From the NCBI GenBank assembly GCA_002344065.1, contig DDTK01000012.1, positions 434,001 through 498,000 of the forward strand: 64,000 bases of DNA, written 5' to 3'. Each line of letters starts with the position of its first letter. Within the stretch, counting starts at the first letter, position 1. This DNA is from Flammeovirgaceae bacterium UBA2366 (lineage in GTDB: Bacteria; Bacteroidota; Bacteroidia; Cytophagales; Cyclobacteriaceae). The notes beneath the pieces were generated by a model that saw only the letters and a program-made list of their open reading frames with translations, made no database searches and had not been told where the DNA came from. Shown in pieces: positions 52,839 to 61,873 of the stretch. The position numbers were made by a program, and so were the translations under genes.

Positions 52839-54569
52839 ATGACGCGCTTTCAGCCGATATACGATATTGCCGAACTATGTGCCCGTAAAGGACTAAAGCA
52901 CGCAGTGCTCTCCCCGGGATCACGGTGCGCCCCGCTTACACTTGCTTTTACCCGTCATACCCAGCTTGAATGTAAAACCATCAGTGACGAACGAAGTGCC
53001 GCCTTTATCGGATTAGGTATTGCACAGCAAACCAAACAGGCCACTATTCTTATCTGCACTTCCGGAACAGCGGTGTATAATTTTGCACCGGCTGTGGCAG
53101 AAGCATTCTTTTCCAAAACACCACTTTTAATTTTTACAGCCGATCGTCCGGCTGAATGGATTGCACAACAAGATGGTCAAACTATCTATCAGGAAAATAT
53201 CTTCGGAAAACACGCCAAGAAATCCTTTCAGTTGCCGCAGGATTACGAACATCCCGATAGCCAGTGGGCAATTAACCGCATTGTAAATGAAGCGATTAAT
53301 GAAACAACCCAATATCCACCAGGGCCGGTTCATATAAATGTACCTTTTCGCGAGCCCTTGTATCCTACCGCTTCGGAAGATTTTTCTTATAGTAAATCTG
53401 TCCGGACGATTGATGCCGTTAGCGGAGAATTAAGTTTATCAAAGACATTACGCAAACAGTTTATTAAAGAATGGTTGGGTTATCATAAAGTGTTGATCGT
53501 TTCCGGTCAGCAAGGCTATCACGAACCCACAGCTAAACTGCTTGAACAGGTTTGCAGCAAACACAACCTGCCTATAGTTGGTGATGTTATTTCTAACCTG
53601 CACATCATTGAAAACCTGGTTCGTCATGCCGATCTGTTTTTAGGGCAGGCCAATAATGAAATCAAAAAATCACTTCAGCCCGAAGTGCTGATTACCTTCG
53701 GAGAATCTGTTATCTCAAAAAATCTAAAACTATTCTTGCGTCAGTATCCGGCAACCATACATTGGCACATTCAAACATCAGGCACTCCCTCCGATAGTTT
53801 TCAAAGTCTGACACGCATTATTCACGCAGAACCTGCTGAGTTTTTTAATCTTCTGGACTCTTTTGACACGTCTGAAAATTTCGATCAGCAAAAACGAAGT
53901 AATTACCAGAAACTCTGGGAGGTTGAGGAACGAAAAACCAATCGCTTGCTTCAGGAATTCTATCCACAGGAAAGTTTTGGCGAGCTTGAACTCGTCAAAG
54001 AAATCCTGCAACAACTTCCCTTACCCTGTAATCTTCACCTGGCAAACTCCATGAGTGTTCGTTATGCCAACTTCATCGGCCTTACTGCCAAACAAAAAGG
54101 AATTGAAGTCTTCAGCAACCGGGGCACCAGCGGCATTGACGGGTGCACCAGCACTACTGTAGGACATGCGTTGGCCAGTACTGTACCCAATATTTTAATC
54201 ACCGGTGACATGGCCTTTTTTTATGATCGAAATGCATTCTGGCACAACTATCCAATAGCTAACTTCAGGGCGGTGGTCTTAAATAATCATGGCGGTACAA
54301 TTTTTAATCTGATTGATGGACCATCCTCATTGCCCGAATCGGATGAATATTTTATTACACGGCAGGCACTATCCGCAAAAAAATTATGCGAGGAATTTGG
54401 TTTCGATTACCTGAAAATCGATAACAAAAGAAAAATCAAAAACACATTAAAAGACTTTCTGGATTTTGACGGGAATACAAAAATTCTCGAACTGGAAACT
54501 TCACACGAAATAAACAAAGCTATTTTTGAAACGTTAAAAAAGAAAATAAAAACGAGCTATGAATCTTAA
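52839..54569 (+). CDS. menD: SEPHCHC synthase MenD
   Basis: MenD is a ThDP-dependent enzyme that joins isochorismate and 2-oxoglutarate. The 576-residue sequence has SPGSRCAPLTLAF, DERSAAFIGLGIA, TSGTAVYNFAPAV, TADRPAEW, NRGTSGIDGCTSTTVGHA and ITGDMAFFYDRNAFW (ThDP/Mg motif). Length is normal. The end overlaps menB by 11 bases. Confidence 0.96.
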   Translation: MTRFQPIYDIAELCARKGLKHAVLSPGSRCAPLTLAFTRHTQLECKTISDERSAAFIGLGIAQQTKQATILICTSGTAVYNFAPAVAEAFFSKTPLLIFTADRPAEWIAQQDGQTIYQENIFGKHAKKSFQLPQDYEHPDSQWAINRIVNEAINETTQYPPGPVHINVPFREPLYPTASEDFSYSKSVRTIDAVSGELSLSKTLRKQFIKEWLGYHKVLIVSGQQGYHEPTAKLLEQVCSKHNLPIVGDVISNLHIIENLVRHADLFLGQANNEIKKSLQPEVLITFGESVISKNLKLFLRQYPATIHWHIQTSGTPSDSFQSLTRIIHAEPAEFFNLLDSFDTSENFDQQKRSNYQKLWEVEERKTNRLLQEFYPQESFGELELVKEILQQLPLPCNLHLANSMSVRYANFIGLTAKQKGIEVFSNRGTSGIDGCTSTTVGHALASTVPNILITGDMAFFYDRNAFWHNYPIANFRAVVLNNHGGTIFNLIDGPSSLPESDEYFITRQALSAKKLCEEFGFDYLKIDNKRKIKNTLKDFLDFDGNTKILELETSHEINKAIFETLKKKIKTSYES

Positions 54570-55383
54570 GTATCCCTGGAAACCGATTAAAGAGTACAAA
54601 GAAATTTTGTTTCATAAATATGAGGGTATTGCCCGCATCAGTATTAACCGTCCGCAGGTTCATAATGCATTCACACCCCTTACAGTACAGGAAATGATTG
54701 ATGCCATGTACATCTGTCGTGAGGATGCAGACATTCGTGTAGTGGTATTAACCGGTGAAGGCGGTAAAGCGTTCTGCAGCGGTGGCGACCAGAGTGTGCG
54801 TGGTCATGGTGGTTATGTTGGCCAGGATGCCACGCCTCGTTTGAACGTTTTGGATCTGCAAAAGCTGATTCGCTCCATTCCTAAACCGGTTATTGCAGCC
54901 GTGGCCGGCTGGGCTATTGGTGGCGGACATGTACTGCATGTGGTTTGTGATCTTTCCATCGCTGCGGAGAATGCCCGCTTCGGACAAACGGGTCCTAAGG
55001 TTGGCAGCTTTGATGGCGGATTTGGCGCCTCCTACCTTGCCCGCATTGTTGGACAGAAAAAAGCACGTGAAATCTGGTACTTATGCGATCAGTATGATGC
55101 ACAGGAAGCGCTTGATATGGGGCTTGTGAACAAAGTTGTTCCCCTAGAACAACTCGAAGAAACGTACGTAACCTGGTGCAAAAAAATTATTGCTAAAAGT
55201 CCGCTGGCTATCCGCATGCTAAAAGCCTCTTTCAATGCTGAACTTGATGGGCAGGCCGGTATTCAGGAACTGGCCGGCAATGCTACACTCCTGTATTACC
55301 TGAGTGACGAAGCAAAAGAAGGTAAGAATGCCTTTTTGGAAAAGCGTGAGCCTAACTGGGATAAATTTCCTAAATTCCCGTAA
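54559..55383 (+). CDS. menB: 1,4-dihydroxy-2-naphthoyl-CoA synthase MenB
   Basis: MenB is a crotonase-fold enzyme that closes the naphthoate ring from succinylbenzoyl-CoA. The 274-residue sequence shows KAFCSGGDQSVRGHGGYVG, GWAIGGGHVLHVVCDLSIA, GPKVGSFDGGFGASYLARI and the terminal EGKNAFLEKREPNW. It overlaps the menD stop by 11 bases, so the two are probably co-translated. The TerB-like gene follows after 13 bases. Confidence 0.96.
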   Translation: MNLKYPWKPIKEYKEILFHKYEGIARISINRPQVHNAFTPLTVQEMIDAMYICREDADIRVVVLTGEGGKAFCSGGDQSVRGHGGYVGQDATPRLNVLDLQKLIRSIPKPVIAAVAGWAIGGGHVLHVVCDLSIAAENARFGQTGPKVGSFDGGFGASYLARIVGQKKAREIWYLCDQYDAQEALDMGLVNKVVPLEQLEETYVTWCKKIIAKSPLAIRMLKASFNAELDGQAGIQELAGNATLLYYLSDEAKEGKNAFLEKREPNWDKFPKFP

Positions 55384-55396
55384 CAGAGTGAATAAT

Positions 55397-55765
55397 ATGG
55401 ACATCCAGAAGCGAGAGATCTATCGCTCCATTGCTGAAGTAGCCTACGTTATCGCCAAAGCCGATAAAGGTTTAAGTGCGACAGAGCGAATGGCCTTCAA
55501 TGACATCATCCAAAAAGAACTGGACTATGATTCCTGGGTGGCGCAAAGCCGCTTTGAGTTGCTGGATGAAGTAACCCAGCCTTCGCTCGAGGCTGCTTAC
55601 AAGGAAGCCATGGTAGATTTTAAGCGCTATAAAAATCATCTCACTCCAGAATTAAAAGAGAAGGCTAAACGTGTTGTTAAACAAGTGGCAGAATCCTGCT
55701 GTGGGTTTTCTGCTAAGGAAGCGTTGATCCTCACACGGTTTGAGCGAGACCTGGATGAATTATAA
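55397..55765 (+). CDS. TerB-like small protein in the men operon
   Basis: The 122-residue all-helical protein starts MDIQKREIYRSIAEVAYVIA and has KADKGLSATERMAFNDII, a pattern like the TerB/DUF533 helical fold, and a later CCGFSAKEALIL. An earlier in-frame ATG at 55304 lies inside menB and is not used. The role is unknown. It sits between menB and menE, where other genomes often have menC. It has no enolase motifs, so it does not replace MenC. Confidence 0.75.
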   Translation: MDIQKREIYRSIAEVAYVIAKADKGLSATERMAFNDIIQKELDYDSWVAQSRFELLDEVTQPSLEAAYKEAMVDFKRYKNHLTPELKEKAKRVVKQVAESCCGFSAKEALILTRFERDLDEL

Positions 55766-55776
55766 CCCAACTTATT

Positions 55777-56895
55777 TTGAGCTATCCATTTGATTCCATT
55801 TGGATTAACCAGCGTGAAGTTTCCATTCACGAACTACTCCTGGGTCATGTTAGCGCACAATCCAAGTATGAGGCATCCACCCTTGATTTCATCTCCGCAT
55901 GGTTAACAGGACAAGAAACGTTCATTCTTCAAACGAGTGGCTCTACCGGGCCTCCAAAAAGCGTCACTTTTACGCGCATGCAACTTCACGCCAGCGCTGC
56001 CCGAACAGTGCGCGCACTCGGGCTTGAAAAAGGTATCACTGCTCTTGTTTGTCTGAACACCAAGTACGTTGCCGGAAAAATGATGTTGGTCAGGGCACTG
56101 GAACATGATATGAAAATTCTGGTTGTGGATCCAGGTTCAAATCCATTTCAACAAGTGTCTCCGGGCACCAACCTTGATTTTATGGCTGTTGCACCCCTTC
56201 AACTTCAGACCTTATTGGATAACCTTATGAATAATAATCGCCTGAACCTGATGAAAGCAATTCTGGTTGGAGGAGCACCTGTTAGTCTGAAATTAAAGAA
56301 CAGTATCAAAACCCTGACTTGCCCGGTATACGAAACTTACGGCATGACCGAAACCATCTCAAACGTAGCCTTCAAACTCCTGAATACATCCAAAGCCTCC
56401 AATTACTTTATTCCACTGCCTGGTGTAAACGTAGAAGTTGATGACCGTGGCTGTTTGATCATTCATGATGCCATTCAACCTGACCCCATTATTACCAACG
56501 ATGCAGTTGAAATCACAAAAAATGGTTTTCGCTGGTTAGGCAGAGCTGACCATGTAATTAACTCAGGTGGAGTCAAAATCCATCCTGAAAAAGTTGAATC
56601 GGACCTTGAAATGGTTTTTAAAACCCTTGAAACATCCTATAATTACTTTATTGGAAGCTTGCCGGACGACCTTCTGGGAGAAACCGTGACATTATTTATT
56701 GAGGGCGAGCACATTCATCCAGACGATGTAGTTAAGTTAAGAGAAGCTTTTAACCAGTTTCCTGAAAGACTGCATAAACCACGAAAAGCCGTGCTAATCC
56801 CTGAATTTCAATACACCCAAACCGGCAAAATCAACCGAAAAATGGCTCAGGAGGGGTCTTTTAAACTCATTCCTGAATTAGTAACTCATCCTTAA
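55777..56895 (+). CDS. menE: o-succinylbenzoate--CoA ligase MenE
   Basis: MenE is an acyl-adenylating enzyme that makes OSB-CoA. It has the P-loop-like LQTSGSTGPPKSVTFT, KYVAGKMMLVRALEH, YETYGMTETISNVAF, RWLGRADHVINSGGVKIHPEKVE and the terminal Lys region TQTGKINRKM. At 372 residues it is shorter than E. coli MenE, as is common in Bacteroidota. Start is TTG. It is the last gene of the men operon. menA, menC and menH are not in the window. Confidence 0.93.
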   Translation: MSYPFDSIWINQREVSIHELLLGHVSAQSKYEASTLDFISAWLTGQETFILQTSGSTGPPKSVTFTRMQLHASAARTVRALGLEKGITALVCLNTKYVAGKMMLVRALEHDMKILVVDPGSNPFQQVSPGTNLDFMAVAPLQLQTLLDNLMNNNRLNLMKAILVGGAPVSLKLKNSIKTLTCPVYETYGMTETISNVAFKLLNTSKASNYFIPLPGVNVEVDDRGCLIIHDAIQPDPIITNDAVEITKNGFRWLGRADHVINSGGVKIHPEKVESDLEMVFKTLETSYNYFIGSLPDDLLGETVTLFIEGEHIHPDDVVKLREAFNQFPERLHKPRKAVLIPEFQYTQTGKINRKMAQEGSFKLIPELVTHP

Positions 56896-57005
56896 TTATG
56901 CCATAACCCCCTGGCAAGTTCTGGTTTATACTTTTGTTTCGCATTTCAGTTACCTTTTATGGCTAAAACGAATGCACAGCGGCTTCAATAAATCGAAATT
57001 TTTAG

Positions 57006-57013
57006 TAAGTTTG
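57006..57013 (+). promoter_or_regulatory. -7 element before the response regulator
   Basis: TAAGTTTG matches TAnnTTTG exactly, 80 bases before the response regulator start. A second exact match, TACTTTTG at 56929-56936, is a possible alternative. Both lie in the 198-base gap after menE. Confidence 0.4.
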
Positions 57014-57032
57014 TTTGTCTATAGGTTGTTGG

Positions 57033-57067
57033 CTTTAAATCCCCGCCTTTAATTCAGGGCTTTAAAG
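57033..57067. promoter_or_regulatory. Leader hairpin upstream of the response regulator
   Basis: The arms CTTTAAATCCC and GGGCTTTAAAG pair at 10 of 11 positions around a 13-base loop. The hairpin would be in the 5' leader if the -7 element at 57006 is used. It could be an operator, an attenuator or a processing site. Confidence 0.4.
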
Positions 57068-57093
57068 CACATTGTTTTTATTAAAAAAGAACC

Positions 57094-57477
57094 ATGAAAA
57101 AGGTACTGGTCATCGAAGATGACGAGCCTTTGTGCTGGCTGCTGGAGAAAATTCTTGGCAAGAAGTACGAGGTATTTATAATGAATGACGGAATGGAAGC
57201 TTTGTCCTGGTTATCATCAGGTAATACTGCTGACTTAATCATTTCCGATATACGAATGCCTTCTCTGGATGGGGTTCAATTGCTGGAAAATCTCAAGCAA
57301 AGTGGACTTTATAAGCATATTCCTGTAATAATTTTATCTAGCTTTGAAGATCCAAGAAAAAGAAAAGAATGTCTGGATCTTGGTGCTGTTGATTACTTTA
57401 TTAAACCCTTTGAACCGCAGCATTTAGAGAGCCGCGTGAAAGAAATTTTTGTGAAGTCTATGATTGCTAAAAAATGA
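57094..57477 (+). CDS. Single-domain response regulator
   Basis: The 127-residue protein is only a receiver domain. Acidic pocket Asp9/Asp10, phospho-acceptor Asp52 (IISDIRMPSLDG), Ser82 (IILSSFED) and Lys104 (VDYFIKPF) are all present, so it should be phosphorylated by a histidine kinase. There is no DNA-binding output domain. The end overlaps the sugar-transferase gene start (ATGA), so the two are coupled, suggesting that it acts on polysaccharide synthesis by protein contact. No kinase gene is in the window. Confidence 0.93.
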   Translation: MKKVLVIEDDEPLCWLLEKILGKKYEVFIMNDGMEALSWLSSGNTADLIISDIRMPSLDGVQLLENLKQSGLYKHIPVIILSSFEDPRKRKECLDLGAVDYFIKPFEPQHLESRVKEIFVKSMIAKK

Positions 57478-58592
57478 GTGCCGATATATTGAAAATATCT
57501 TCGAGTACAGCGTCAGTCTTTGAGCAAATGACTGACTCACAACCCTCCGAAAGGCCACTTGTATCTTACACCATTGTTAAAATCAAAGCAACATCAAGTG
57601 TCCAGTTAGAAGACTTTCATTTAGACAACACCTTTATTTCCTTTCTAACCGCTGATGACGCTGTTCAAAAAATTACTGATGACCTGATCAAGCCCTCAGC
57701 GGTATTTATTGATGTTGATGTCGATAAAGCATCATTGCAAAATTTATACGAAACACTTTTAGCTCATTGCATACCCTATATCTTATTTACCGGAAAATTC
57801 GATCCGGAGGCAAAGTGCAAGGCCGAGCAACTAAAAGTTGATGATTATCTTTTTGGTGCAATCAATTATAGCTTATTAAAGCGGATTGATATCATCCGAA
57901 AACTTAAAATCTACAAAGCCAACCGGGAGAGCATTTTAAAATCGCAGCGTTCAAAAGCTATCCCTAAGGTGAAGCTATGGAGGTTAAAGCGTACGGTAGA
58001 TATCATGGTTGCATTATCGGCAATCATTATCCTCTCTCCGATTCTAATAATCATAGCGCTCATTATCAAACTTGAGTCCAAAGGCCCTGTTTTCTATATC
58101 GCCAAACGTGCCGGTGCCGGTTACAAAATCTTTAACTTCTATAAATTTCGGTCCATGCGGGCTGGTGCTGATCAGGAGCTGAAAAAATTTGCCGCCCTTA
58201 ATCAATATGGTACAGACGAGAGCGACAGTGTATTTTTTAAGATCAAGGATGATCCACGGATCACTAAATTTGGCATGTTCCTTCGTAAAACGAGTTTAGA
58301 CGAAATTCCTCAACTACTCAATGTACTTAAAGGTGATATGTCACTAGTGGGCAACCGTCCTCTACCATTATATGAGGCAGAGAAGTTGACAAAAGATCAA
58401 ATCGCCTGGCGTTTCCTCGCCCCTGCCGGGCTTACCGGCTTATGGCAAATTACCAAACGCGGGAAAGATGATATGTCACCAGAAGAGCGGATTCATTTAG
58501 ATATGGAGTATGCGATGAATAATTCGTTTTTGGGGGACATGAAGATAATACTTATGACATTCCCGGCCCTGTTGCAAAAGGAAAAGGTTTAA
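57474..58592 (+). CDS. Receiver-like domain fused to undecaprenyl-phosphate sugar transferase
   Basis: Residues 30-150 look like a degenerate receiver domain: strand/helix alternation with an Asp at the phospho-site position (SAVFIDVDVDKA) and a Thr in YILFTGKF, but the conserved Lys is missing (VDDYLFGAI). Residues 170-372 are a bacterial sugar transferase, with one membrane helix (IMVALSAIIILSPILIIIAL), KRAGAGYKIFNFYKFRSM, KTSLDEIPQLLNVLKGDMS, NRPLPLYEAEKL and APAGLTGLWQI. Such enzymes put the first sugar-phosphate on the lipid carrier. It overlaps the response regulator gene by four bases. Confidence 0.9.
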   Translation: MSADILKISSSTASVFEQMTDSQPSERPLVSYTIVKIKATSSVQLEDFHLDNTFISFLTADDAVQKITDDLIKPSAVFIDVDVDKASLQNLYETLLAHCIPYILFTGKFDPEAKCKAEQLKVDDYLFGAINYSLLKRIDIIRKLKIYKANRESILKSQRSKAIPKVKLWRLKRTVDIMVALSAIIILSPILIIIALIIKLESKGPVFYIAKRAGAGYKIFNFYKFRSMRAGADQELKKFAALNQYGTDESDSVFFKIKDDPRITKFGMFLRKTSLDEIPQLLNVLKGDMSLVGNRPLPLYEAEKLTKDQIAWRFLAPAGLTGLWQITKRGKDDMSPEERIHLDMEYAMNNSFLGDMKIILMTFPALLQKEKV

Positions 58593-58622
58593 CCGTATAT
58601 CTTTAGACAGGGAAACCTCTCC

Positions 58623-59801
58623 ATGTTTGAATTACTGCTATTTATATTTTTTTGTTTTAATACTTTTTACGTATTAACACTTGCTGTTGCCGGTCATTTC
58701 TACACTAAAAAAATTGTTCCTCATTCATCGTCCTTCAAAAGGATCGCCATTCTTGTTCCGAGTTATAAGGAAGATAGGGTAATAATCCACACCACGAATG
58801 AACTCCTGAAACTTGATTATCCGAGATCGAGATTTGATGTTATCGTTATTGCTGACTCCTTACAGCAAGAGACTCTTGATATACTTAGAACAACTGAAGC
58901 CATTGTTGTACCCGTTGTTTTTGAAAAAAGCAGGAAGAGCAGATCATTAAATTATGCATTTAATCACATCGATGAGAATTATGATATCGCAATTATTGCC
59001 GATGCTGACAACATTCTTTCCATTGATTTCTTAAAAAAAATTAATGACCTGTTCAGTGCAGGTTTTACAATTGTACAGGCTCAGCGGGTAGCTAAGAACT
59101 TAGATACTCCCATGGCCATGCTGGATGGCGTTAGTGAAGCCATTAACAACCATCTTTTCAGACAGGGAAGTAATGCGTTAGGGCTTTCATCCGCCCTTAT
59201 TGGATCTGGGATGGCTTTTCCATTTAAATTAGTAAAGGAAAAAATATCTAAAATTGATTCCGTTGTTGAAGACAGGGATTTACAACTTGCACTACTCGAA
59301 AGTGGTTACTCTGTAACCTATCAAAAGGGAGTGCTTTTGTTTGACGAAAAGGTTGAATCACCAGAAGCATATAAAAATCAGCGAAGGAGATGGATAGCCG
59401 GCCAGTATTCCGTACTTAAGCAAAATCTTATTAAAGGTTTCCGACTGCTCTTTAAGGGAAATCTAAACTTCTTTAATTCGGCCATCATTCAAAATATACT
59501 TCCATCAAGAATTATCAGCCTAATTAGTCTGGCTTTAATCTGTTGTTTAGTTGCGGTTTTATTTCATGATGTAAATATTACTATTAGATGGTGTTTACTC
59601 ACACTTCTTTATCTATTGGCACTGACCATTTCAATACCCCGGGTTTTCTATACAAAGAAACTTCTAAAATCACTCATTATCGCTCCAGTTGTAATCATTA
59701 AGACCATTCAATCAATAATTATGTCTGGGGGTGCCGGTAAAACATTTATCCATACTGAACATAAGCAAAGAGAAATCGACTCTACGTTTCTTCCAAAATG
59801 A
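58623..59801 (+). CDS. Membrane glycosyltransferase family 2 (processive type)
   Basis: The 392-residue protein has an N-terminal helix, a GT-A domain with ILVPSYKEDRVI, IADADNILS (DxD) and VVEDRDLQLALL, the processive-type motif QRRRW (NQRRRWIAGQY) and two or three C-terminal helices (IISLISLALICCLVAVLF, CLLTLLYLLALTIS). This is the architecture of enzymes that extend and pass a polysaccharide across the membrane. The gene is AT-rich. It starts 30 bases after the sugar transferase. Confidence 0.9.
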   Translation: MFELLLFIFFCFNTFYVLTLAVAGHFYTKKIVPHSSSFKRIAILVPSYKEDRVIIHTTNELLKLDYPRSRFDVIVIADSLQQETLDILRTTEAIVVPVVFEKSRKSRSLNYAFNHIDENYDIAIIADADNILSIDFLKKINDLFSAGFTIVQAQRVAKNLDTPMAMLDGVSEAINNHLFRQGSNALGLSSALIGSGMAFPFKLVKEKISKIDSVVEDRDLQLALLESGYSVTYQKGVLLFDEKVESPEAYKNQRRRWIAGQYSVLKQNLIKGFRLLFKGNLNFFNSAIIQNILPSRIISLISLALICCLVAVLFHDVNITIRWCLLTLLYLLALTISIPRVFYTKKLLKSLIIAPVVIIKTIQSIIMSGGAGKTFIHTEHKQREIDSTFLPK

Positions 59802-60727
59802 ATTCCAGGGATCCTTTCATATCAATCATAACGATCAATTTTAATAATGTAAAAGTTACGTGTGAGTTTCTTGAGTCAACAAAAAATCTTACTTACACAA
59901 ATTTTGAAATTATTGTGGTCGATAATGCTTCAAATGAGAACCCCATTTCGGTGATTTCCAGAAACTACCCTGAAGTTAAACTGATTATAAATGACAAAAA
60001 TCTTGGGTTTTCAGGTGGAAATAATACCGGAATTACGACTGCAAAGGGCGACTATCTCTTTATCGTAAACAATGATACCGAGGTAACGCCAGATTTGTTT
60101 GAAAAATTACTTGCACCTTTTCAAAAGGACAATTCAATTGGTGTTGTTAGTCCGAAAATAAAATACTTCGCCCATCCTGACATTATCCAATATGCAGGCT
60201 TCACTACCATTAATCCATTTACAGGCAGAAACAAATGTATTGGTGATCACGAGATTGACAAAGGTCAGCACGACAGCCCTGGCTACACACCCTATGCCCA
60301 CGGTGCTGCTATGTTTGTAAAAAAAGAAGTAATTGAAAGAGCCGGAACGCTGGCAGACATTTTCTTTTTATACTATGAAGAGCTTGATTGGTCAGTAAGA
60401 ATACAAAAAGCCGGGTATAGAATATATTTCGAGCCACAGGCAATAATTTATCATAAAGAATCATTATCCGTTGGCAAAAACTCTGTGCTAAAAACATATT
60501 ATCTCACACGTAACCGGATTCTTTTTATGCGCAGGAATGTATCAGGGATAAACAGTTTCTTTTGGCCATTTTTCCTTATCCTGATATCCTTACCAAAGAA
60601 TACTATTAGTTTTATTATCAAAAAGGAGTTTGATCACCTGAAAGCTTTTTATAATGGTATTGTGTGGAATCTTACCCACCTTAAAAACGGAGCCAAGCGA
60701 TCATTCCTGGTAAAAAGAAATTCATGA
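59798..60727 (+). CDS. Glycosyltransferase family 2 (rhamnosyltransferase-like)
   Basis: This 309-residue GT2 enzyme has SIITINFNNVKVTCEFL, IIVVDNASNENPIS, LGFSGGNNTGI, the DxD-equivalent IVNNDTEVTPD and the acceptor region FFLYYEELDWSVRIQKAGY. The pattern is like WbbL-type rhamnosyltransferases. A C-terminal hydrophobic segment suggests membrane association. Overlaps the previous and next genes by four bases each. Donor and acceptor sugars are unknown. Confidence 0.9.
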   Translation: MNSRDPFISIITINFNNVKVTCEFLESTKNLTYTNFEIIVVDNASNENPISVISRNYPEVKLIINDKNLGFSGGNNTGITTAKGDYLFIVNNDTEVTPDLFEKLLAPFQKDNSIGVVSPKIKYFAHPDIIQYAGFTTINPFTGRNKCIGDHEIDKGQHDSPGYTPYAHGAAMFVKKEVIERAGTLADIFFLYYEELDWSVRIQKAGYRIYFEPQAIIYHKESLSVGKNSVLKTYYLTRNRILFMRRNVSGINSFFWPFFLILISLPKNTISFIIKKEFDHLKAFYNGIVWNLTHLKNGAKRSFLVKRNS

Positions 60728-61863
60728 AAATTGGAATAGAGGTTCAACGACTTTTCAGAAAAAAAAGATTTGGCATTGAAATAGCTGCCTTTGAACTTTT
60801 GCATGAACTCCATAAACTAAAAACTAATCATCAATTCATCATTTTAGCGGCAAAAAGCAACCATGAAAACACATTGAACAATTGCGATTTTACTGTGCGA
60901 CAAGTAAGGGGAAAATTGTTTTTTGACTTTGAACAATTTTTTTTACCCCTTGCAGCCAACCATGAACAACTGGATGTACTCCACTGTACGGGTAACACCA
61001 CACCGCTATATTGCAGTAAACCTATTGTTCAAACCCTTCACGATATTATTTTTTTAGATCCTATACCTAAATCAGACTCCTATTACCAACGGTACGGAAA
61101 TTTATACCGCAGGCTTGTCGTTCCTCTGGCATGTAAAAAAAGTAAAGCCATCATTACCGTATCGCATTATGAAAAAAAAAGAATGATTGAACGACTGAAA
61201 ATTGAAGAAAATAAAATTCATGTTATCCATAATGGTGTGAGCGCTCAGTTTAAAAGGACTATCGATCCTGAAAAACTCAAGGCAACTCAAGTAAAATATA
61301 AGCTTCCTGAGAATTTTATACTTTTTCTGGGCAACACCTCAGCCCGCAAGAATCCTGAACGCGTTTTAGCTGCTTACCTGGCGTATGCGCAAAAATCATC
61401 AACACCACTTCCCCTTGTTACTCCCGGGTTACCACGTGACTTCATTCTTAGTAATCTAAATAAAAACGGAGCGATTAAGTTTATAAATGAAATTTACACG
61501 CCAGGATATATTGACCAGGATGATCTGGTACATCTTTATTCACTGAGTAAACTTTTTTTATTTCCTTCCCTTTCGGAGGGATTTGGAATGCCGGTATTGG
61601 AGGCTATGGCCTGTGGTGTTCCTGTTATTACTTCCAATACTTCAGCCCTGCCTGAAATTGCCGGGGATGCAGCAAAACTCATTGACCCCAACAACGCAGA
61701 AACCATAAGTAATGCCATACAAGAACTGGTTGAACGTCCGGGACTTTTGGAGGAATACCGCAAGAAAGGACTGAAGCAAGTTCAAAATTTTCAATGGAAA
61801 CTTGCAGCAGAGAAAACAATGGATATATATGAGCGGGTTCACCATAAAACACTAAATCGCTAA
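60724..61863 (+). CDS. Glycosyltransferase family 4
   Basis: This 379-residue GT-B enzyme has an N-terminal domain with DVLHCTGNTTPLYCSKPIVQ and LHDIIFLDPIP, the linker KIHVIHNGVSAQFKR, and the donor-binding motif SEGFGMPVLEAMACGVPVI with the Ex7E pair. It resembles mannosyltransferases of the WbpY/MtfA type. It overlaps the GT2 gene by four bases, placing it in the same transcription unit. Confidence 0.92.
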   Translation: MKIGIEVQRLFRKKRFGIEIAAFELLHELHKLKTNHQFIILAAKSNHENTLNNCDFTVRQVRGKLFFDFEQFFLPLAANHEQLDVLHCTGNTTPLYCSKPIVQTLHDIIFLDPIPKSDSYYQRYGNLYRRLVVPLACKKSKAIITVSHYEKKRMIERLKIEENKIHVIHNGVSAQFKRTIDPEKLKATQVKYKLPENFILFLGNTSARKNPERVLAAYLAYAQKSSTPLPLVTPGLPRDFILSNLNKNGAIKFINEIYTPGYIDQDDLVHLYSLSKLFLFPSLSEGFGMPVLEAMACGVPVITSNTSALPEIAGDAAKLIDPNNAETISNAIQELVERPGLLEEYRKKGLKQVQNFQWKLAAEKTMDIYERVHHKTLNR

Positions 61864-61873
61864 CAAGCATGAA

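Noticed and set aside
55304..55396. Longer TerB-like protein starting inside menB
   Set aside because: The extra 31 residues are an out-of-frame reading of menB; ATG 55397 fits the gene spacing.
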